Source: an uncultured Oscillospiraceae bacterium (GTDB taxonomy: Bacteria; Bacillota; Clostridia; Oscillospirales; Oscillospiraceae). Taken from it: a DNA stretch of 17,194 bases. Numbering within the stretch: position 1 is the first letter of the stretch; each line of letters opens with the position of its first letter. This document shows positions 14,576-17,194 of the stretch, in pieces. The translations under genes and the position numbers were made by a program. The stretch covers positions 1-17,194 of the forward strand of contig CAKTTR010000038.1 in assembly GCA_934615645.1 (NCBI GenBank), in the 5' to 3' direction. The notes under the pieces were generated by a model. It was given only the letters and a program-made list of their open reading frames with translations. It did no database searches and was not told the origin of the DNA.

Positions 14576-15940
14576 ATGAGCAAGAAGCTAATTAAAAATG
14601 CAGAAGCCATTATTACCTGCGATGCGCAGGATCGGCTGCTGCGGGGCTGGGATATTCTCATTGACGGCAACAAGATCGTCAAGATCGCCGAGAATATCAC
14701 CTGTGAAGACGCAGAAGTGATCGACGCCAAGGGCAAATTTGTCTACCCCGGCCTCATCAACACACACCATCATCTGCTGCAGGCATTCACCCGGAACATC
14801 CCCTGCATCCAGAAGGCGGAGCTGTTTGATTGGCTGCTGTATCTGTACAACGTGTGGGAAAAGGTCAACCCGGAGTACATCTACTACAGCTCCATGGTTG
14901 CCATGGGCGAATTCGTCAAGTACGGCGGCACGACGCTGTTTGACCATCACTTCGCATTCCCCCGCAGCTCTGACAAGCACATCATCGACCGGCAGTTTGA
15001 CGTTGCCGACGAGATGGGTGTCCGTTTCCACTCCGGCCGCAGCTGCTTCACCCGCGGCAAGGACCAGGGCGGTCTGCCCCCCATGGAGCTGATCGAGACG
15101 ACGGACGAGACGCTGCAGGACTGCGAGCGCCTCATCAAGAAATTCCACGATCCCAGCGAATTCTCCATGCGTCAGGTCGCGGTCGCGCCGTGCTCTCCGT
15201 TCTCGGTCGATACCGAGGTCATGGTCGAGAGTGCGAAGCTGGCCCGGAAGTATGGCGTGCGCCTGCATACGCACCTGTGCGAGACCCTCGACGAAGAAAA
15301 CTACTGCCTGGAAGTCTACGGCGACCGTCCGCTGGACTGGGCTGAGAAGTGCGGCTGGATGGGCCCGGACGTTTGGTTCGCCCATGGCATCCACTTCACC
15401 GACGAGGAAGTCAAGCGCCTGGCAGAGACGGGCACCGGTGTTGCGCATAACCCGGTCTCCAACATGAAGCTCTCCTCCGGTATCTGCAAGGTCCCGCTGA
15501 TGCTGGAACTGGGCGTTCCGGTCGGCCTGGCTGTCGATGGCAATGGCTCCAATGACGCCAGCAACCTGCTCAACGAGATCCGCATCTGCTACCTGCTGCA
15601 CCGCCTGAACAACAGCAAGACGGCGCCCACCGGCTACGAGATCCTGAAGCTGGCTACCACCGGCTCCGCCAAGGTTCTGGGCCGCAGCGATATCGGCATG
15701 CTGGCCGAGGGCAAGGCTGCTGACCTGTTCATGATCGATGTCAACAAGCTGGACTTTGTCGGCGCGCTGCTGGATCCGATGTGCCTGCTGGGCACCGTCG
15801 GCTACACCCAGTATGTCGATATGACGATGATCAACGGCAAGGTGGTCTTCAAGGACGGCCGCCTGCAGACCATCGACGAAGAGAAGATCCGCGACGAGGC
15901 GAAGAAGGTCGTCGCCAAGGTTTACGAGGATCTGCCGTAA
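14576..15940 (+). CDS. 8-oxoguanine deaminase-type amidohydrolase
   Basis: This 454-residue protein is a cytosolic metal-dependent amidohydrolase of the AtzB/TrzN/8-oxoguanine deaminase group. Expected metal ligands are visible: His64 and His66 in NTHHHLLQ, the HTH pair at 231-233 with Glu236 in LHTHLCE, His270 in FAHGIHF, and Asp321 in AVDGNGSND. The blocks AELFDWLLYLYNVW and RGKDQGGLPPMELIE are close to what I remember of 8-oxoguanine deaminases, which turn 8-oxoguanine into urate. It is not SsnA, whose sequence differs clearly. AAAGGAG precedes the start, 44 nt after xdhC. Next to a purine hydroxylase, a guanine to 8-oxoguanine to urate route is plausible. Other amino-heterocycles (for example guanine or isocytosine analogues) remain possible substrates. 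Confidence 0.82.
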   Translation: MSKKLIKNAEAIITCDAQDRLLRGWDILIDGNKIVKIAENITCEDAEVIDAKGKFVYPGLINTHHHLLQAFTRNIPCIQKAELFDWLLYLYNVWEKVNPEYIYYSSMVAMGEFVKYGGTTLFDHHFAFPRSSDKHIIDRQFDVADEMGVRFHSGRSCFTRGKDQGGLPPMELIETTDETLQDCERLIKKFHDPSEFSMRQVAVAPCSPFSVDTEVMVESAKLARKYGVRLHTHLCETLDEENYCLEVYGDRPLDWAEKCGWMGPDVWFAHGIHFTDEEVKRLAETGTGVAHNPVSNMKLSSGICKVPLMLELGVPVGLAVDGNGSNDASNLLNEIRICYLLHRLNNSKTAPTGYEILKLATTGSAKVLGRSDIGMLAEGKAADLFMIDVNKLDFVGALLDPMCLLGTVGYTQYVDMTMINGKVVFKDGRLQTIDEEKIRDEAKKVVAKVYEDLP

Positions 15941-15961
15941 TTTCTGCACATCATAACAAAA

Positions 15962-15995
15962 CCTCCCTGCGCGGCGTTCGCGCCGCGCAGGGAGG
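15962..15995 (+). terminator. 15-bp GC-rich hairpin with TTCG loop
   Basis: CCTCCCTGCGCGGCG (15962-15976) pairs perfectly with 15981-15995 around TTCG, 21 nt after the amidohydrolase stop. AAAA both precedes and follows it, so it lacks a U-tract on the + strand. It may still terminate or attenuate, or protect the upstream mRNA end. The next + strand gene begins 81 nt later. Confidence 0.55.
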
Positions 15996-16076
15996 AAAAC
16001 CCGCCGGAAGCGACGGTTTCGCCAGCGGCTGCAGGCCGGTGGCGTGTTTTCATTCATTGCAAAGGAGATAGATACC

Positions 16077-17042
16077 ATGCGTTTGATTCCCATTGCCGGT
16101 TTTTGCGGCGCAGGCAAAAGCTTAGCTGCCCTGCGCCTGGCGCTGCAGATGCAGCAAAACGGCGAAAACGTCTGCATCTGCCTGGACCGGGAGAACCCCA
16201 TCACCCGTGCCCTGGTGGAGGAATATAAGATCGAAGCCTTTACGGGGAAGCCCGAGAAGATCCAGGGATATGAGAATGTCATCTGCGAGTGCTACGGGCT
16301 GGATACCGGCAACAAGGCAAAGCTGATGGACACCGGCTGCCAGATCGCGCCCATGACGGTTGTTGTCGATCCGGCGCGGCTGCATATGATGGCGGCCTAC
16401 GGCGCGATGACCCTGAACAGCCGCGCCTATAACGATATCATCACGGCCCAGCTCAAGGAGGCCGATATCGTTCTGCTGTCGCACGCGGATCTGGACCCGG
16501 CCTCTGACGCCGTCAAGGCGATGATCACAGCGGTAGCGCCGCATGCGAAGCAGATCGTCTTTTCTGCGAAAAACGGCCAGGGGTATGACGAATGGGCTGA
16601 GGCGCTGAAGGGCGAGGCCGCTGCTGCGCCGGAGATCGCACCCGTCGAAGCGGAGATCGCCCGCTACGACTGCAGCCTGCATATCGCAGCGCCCCAGGGC
16701 ATTTTCCCGGATAAATTCCTGAATAAACTGGCAAAGAAGACGAGAGAGGCGCTGTCGTCCCTGCCGGTGCCGCTGGCAAGCTTCCAGTGCTGTACCATCT
16801 CGGAAGAGGGTGTGGCGATCGTCGGCTGTACGGACCTGAGCGGTGTGATCCGGGAGGATCGGCTGGTCAATCTGTGCTCCATCGCCTGCGAACTGCATAT
16901 TCAGCTGGCGGGCAACTGCGATCGGGAATTCCTGTGCGACGTAATGTACGATGCGATCCAGCACACCGCCACAGCGATGGAACAGGGCATGACCGTTGTC
17001 GGCAAATTCCCCAGCGTGTGGGATGATGAGGATGAGGATTGA
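16077..17042 (+). CDS. G3E/CobW-like P-loop NTPase, function unknown
   Basis: This 321-residue protein starts almost directly with a Walker A motif (GFCGAGKS, 8-15), which recalls SIMIBI-class G3E GTPases (CobW, HypB, UreG) that insert metals or service cobalamin enzymes. The match is partial. The place of the metal-binding CxCC-type motif holds CECYG (70-74). The position expected for the NKxD guanine motif reads SHAD (135-138), so nucleotide preference is uncertain. The C-terminal third shows no motif I recognise and ends in an acidic tail (DDEDED). The start at 16077 follows AAAGGAG; the earlier in-frame ATG at 16044 has no such site. It could be a chaperone for the hydroxylase (Mo) or for the corrinoid system. 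It is not the YqeC family. Confidence 0.6.
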   Translation: MRLIPIAGFCGAGKSLAALRLALQMQQNGENVCICLDRENPITRALVEEYKIEAFTGKPEKIQGYENVICECYGLDTGNKAKLMDTGCQIAPMTVVVDPARLHMMAAYGAMTLNSRAYNDIITAQLKEADIVLLSHADLDPASDAVKAMITAVAPHAKQIVFSAKNGQGYDEWAEALKGEAAAAPEIAPVEAEIARYDCSLHIAAPQGIFPDKFLNKLAKKTREALSSLPVPLASFQCCTISEEGVAIVGCTDLSGVIREDRLVNLCSIACELHIQLAGNCDREFLCDVMYDAIQHTATAMEQGMTVVGKFPSVWDDEDED

Positions 17043-17066
17043 GCCTTTCCCCAGCGAGCCTACAAA

Positions 17067-17102
17067 ACACGGAGGCACTGCGTAGCTGCAGTGCCTCCGT
17101 GT
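17067..17102 (-). terminator. 15-bp hairpin, terminator for the - strand gene
   Basis: ACACGGAGGCACTGC (17067-17081) pairs perfectly with 17088-17102 around GTAGCT. The T-rich tract lies on the - strand side (an AAAA run precedes it on +), so it fits termination of the converging - strand gene at 17135. It may also end the + strand transcript. Confidence 0.7.
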
Positions 17103-17134
17103 GCATCGCATGCGGAATGCGGAGAGAAGTTTGG

Positions 17135-17194
17135 TTACGCGGAAACCGTATCAAAGCGGTACTTCTGGCGGACCTGGGGGTACTTCCTGTGGTC
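17135..17194 (-). CDS. C-terminal end of an unidentified - strand gene
   Basis: Read on the - strand from the window edge, 19 codons encode DHRKYPQVRQKYRFDTVSA followed by TAA. The terminator hairpin at 17067-17102 lies 33 nt beyond the stop and has its T-tract on this strand, which supports a real gene end. The peptide is too short to identify. It is the only evidence of a change in gene direction in the window. Confidence 0.45.
   Translation of the reverse strand, partial: DHRKYPQVRQKYRFDTVSA

Noticed and set aside
14576..15940. Assignment as SsnA (YgeW-YgeY cluster aminohydrolase)
   Set aside because: Although next to hydroxylase genes, the motif blocks differ from SsnA as I remember it and fit the 8-oxoguanine deaminase group better.
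14588..16282. 564-codon antisense open frame opposite the amidohydrolase gene
   Set aside because: It is a mirror of a GC-biased gene, spans the hairpin and the start of the next gene, and gives a Gln/Ala/Asp-rich product without domains.
16077..17042. Assignment as selenium-dependent hydroxylase accessory protein YqeC
   Set aside because: The P-loop context and the length do not match YqeC; the protein looks more like the G3E group.

Overview
The window reads as a chromosomal segment of an anaerobic, Gram-positive, gut-type Clostridia, perhaps of the Oscillospirales. This is inferred from moderate-to-high GC genes separated by AT-rich leaders, strong AGGAGG ribosome binding sites, LxxGC lipoboxes, a BMP-type nucleoside ABC importer, a clostridial-style three-subunit molybdenum hydroxylase and corrinoid methyltransferase genes. 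All complete genes lie on the + strand. Only a 19-codon fragment at the right edge lies on the - strand. No mobile element, CRISPR array, tRNA or rRNA was seen.

Layout. (1) 1-887: the 3' part of deoB (phosphopentomutase) overlapping cdd (cytidine deaminase), a nucleoside salvage pair. (2) 888-1488: about 600 bp without a convincing gene, ending in a good promoter and a leader with an 18-nt direct repeat and a hairpin. (3) 1489-3673: a corrinoid (B12) protein and an MtmB-superfamily methyltransferase. The latter carries a sense codon (Thr205) where archaeal monomethylamine methyltransferases carry pyrrolysine. Codon use suggests strong expression. (4) 3937-10161: a BMP-family ABC importer (ATPase, two permeases, two tandem lipoproteins about 90% identical), with a palindromic operator candidate over the promoter before the first lipoprotein. 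(5) 10884-17042: a xanthine-dehydrogenase-type hydroxylase (Mo, FAD and 2x[2Fe-2S] subunits), an 8-oxoguanine-deaminase-type amidohydrolase and a divergent G3E/CobW-like P-loop protein. (6) A hairpin oriented as a terminator for a converging - strand gene.

How they may work together. The importer would bring in purine nucleosides or bases. DeoB and Cdd would handle the sugar phosphate and cytidine. The hydroxylase and deaminase would oxidise and deaminate purines toward urate. The corrinoid pair is the unusual part: a pyrrolysine-free MtmB homologue with its own corrinoid protein inside a purine-catabolic neighbourhood. A reasonable but unproven reading is that it demethylates an N-methylated compound, possibly a methylated purine or nucleoside, and passes the methyl group to a corrinoid for one-carbon metabolism. 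I know of no described function for a pyrrolysine-free MtmB protein, so this is the best candidate for a previously undescribed system here.
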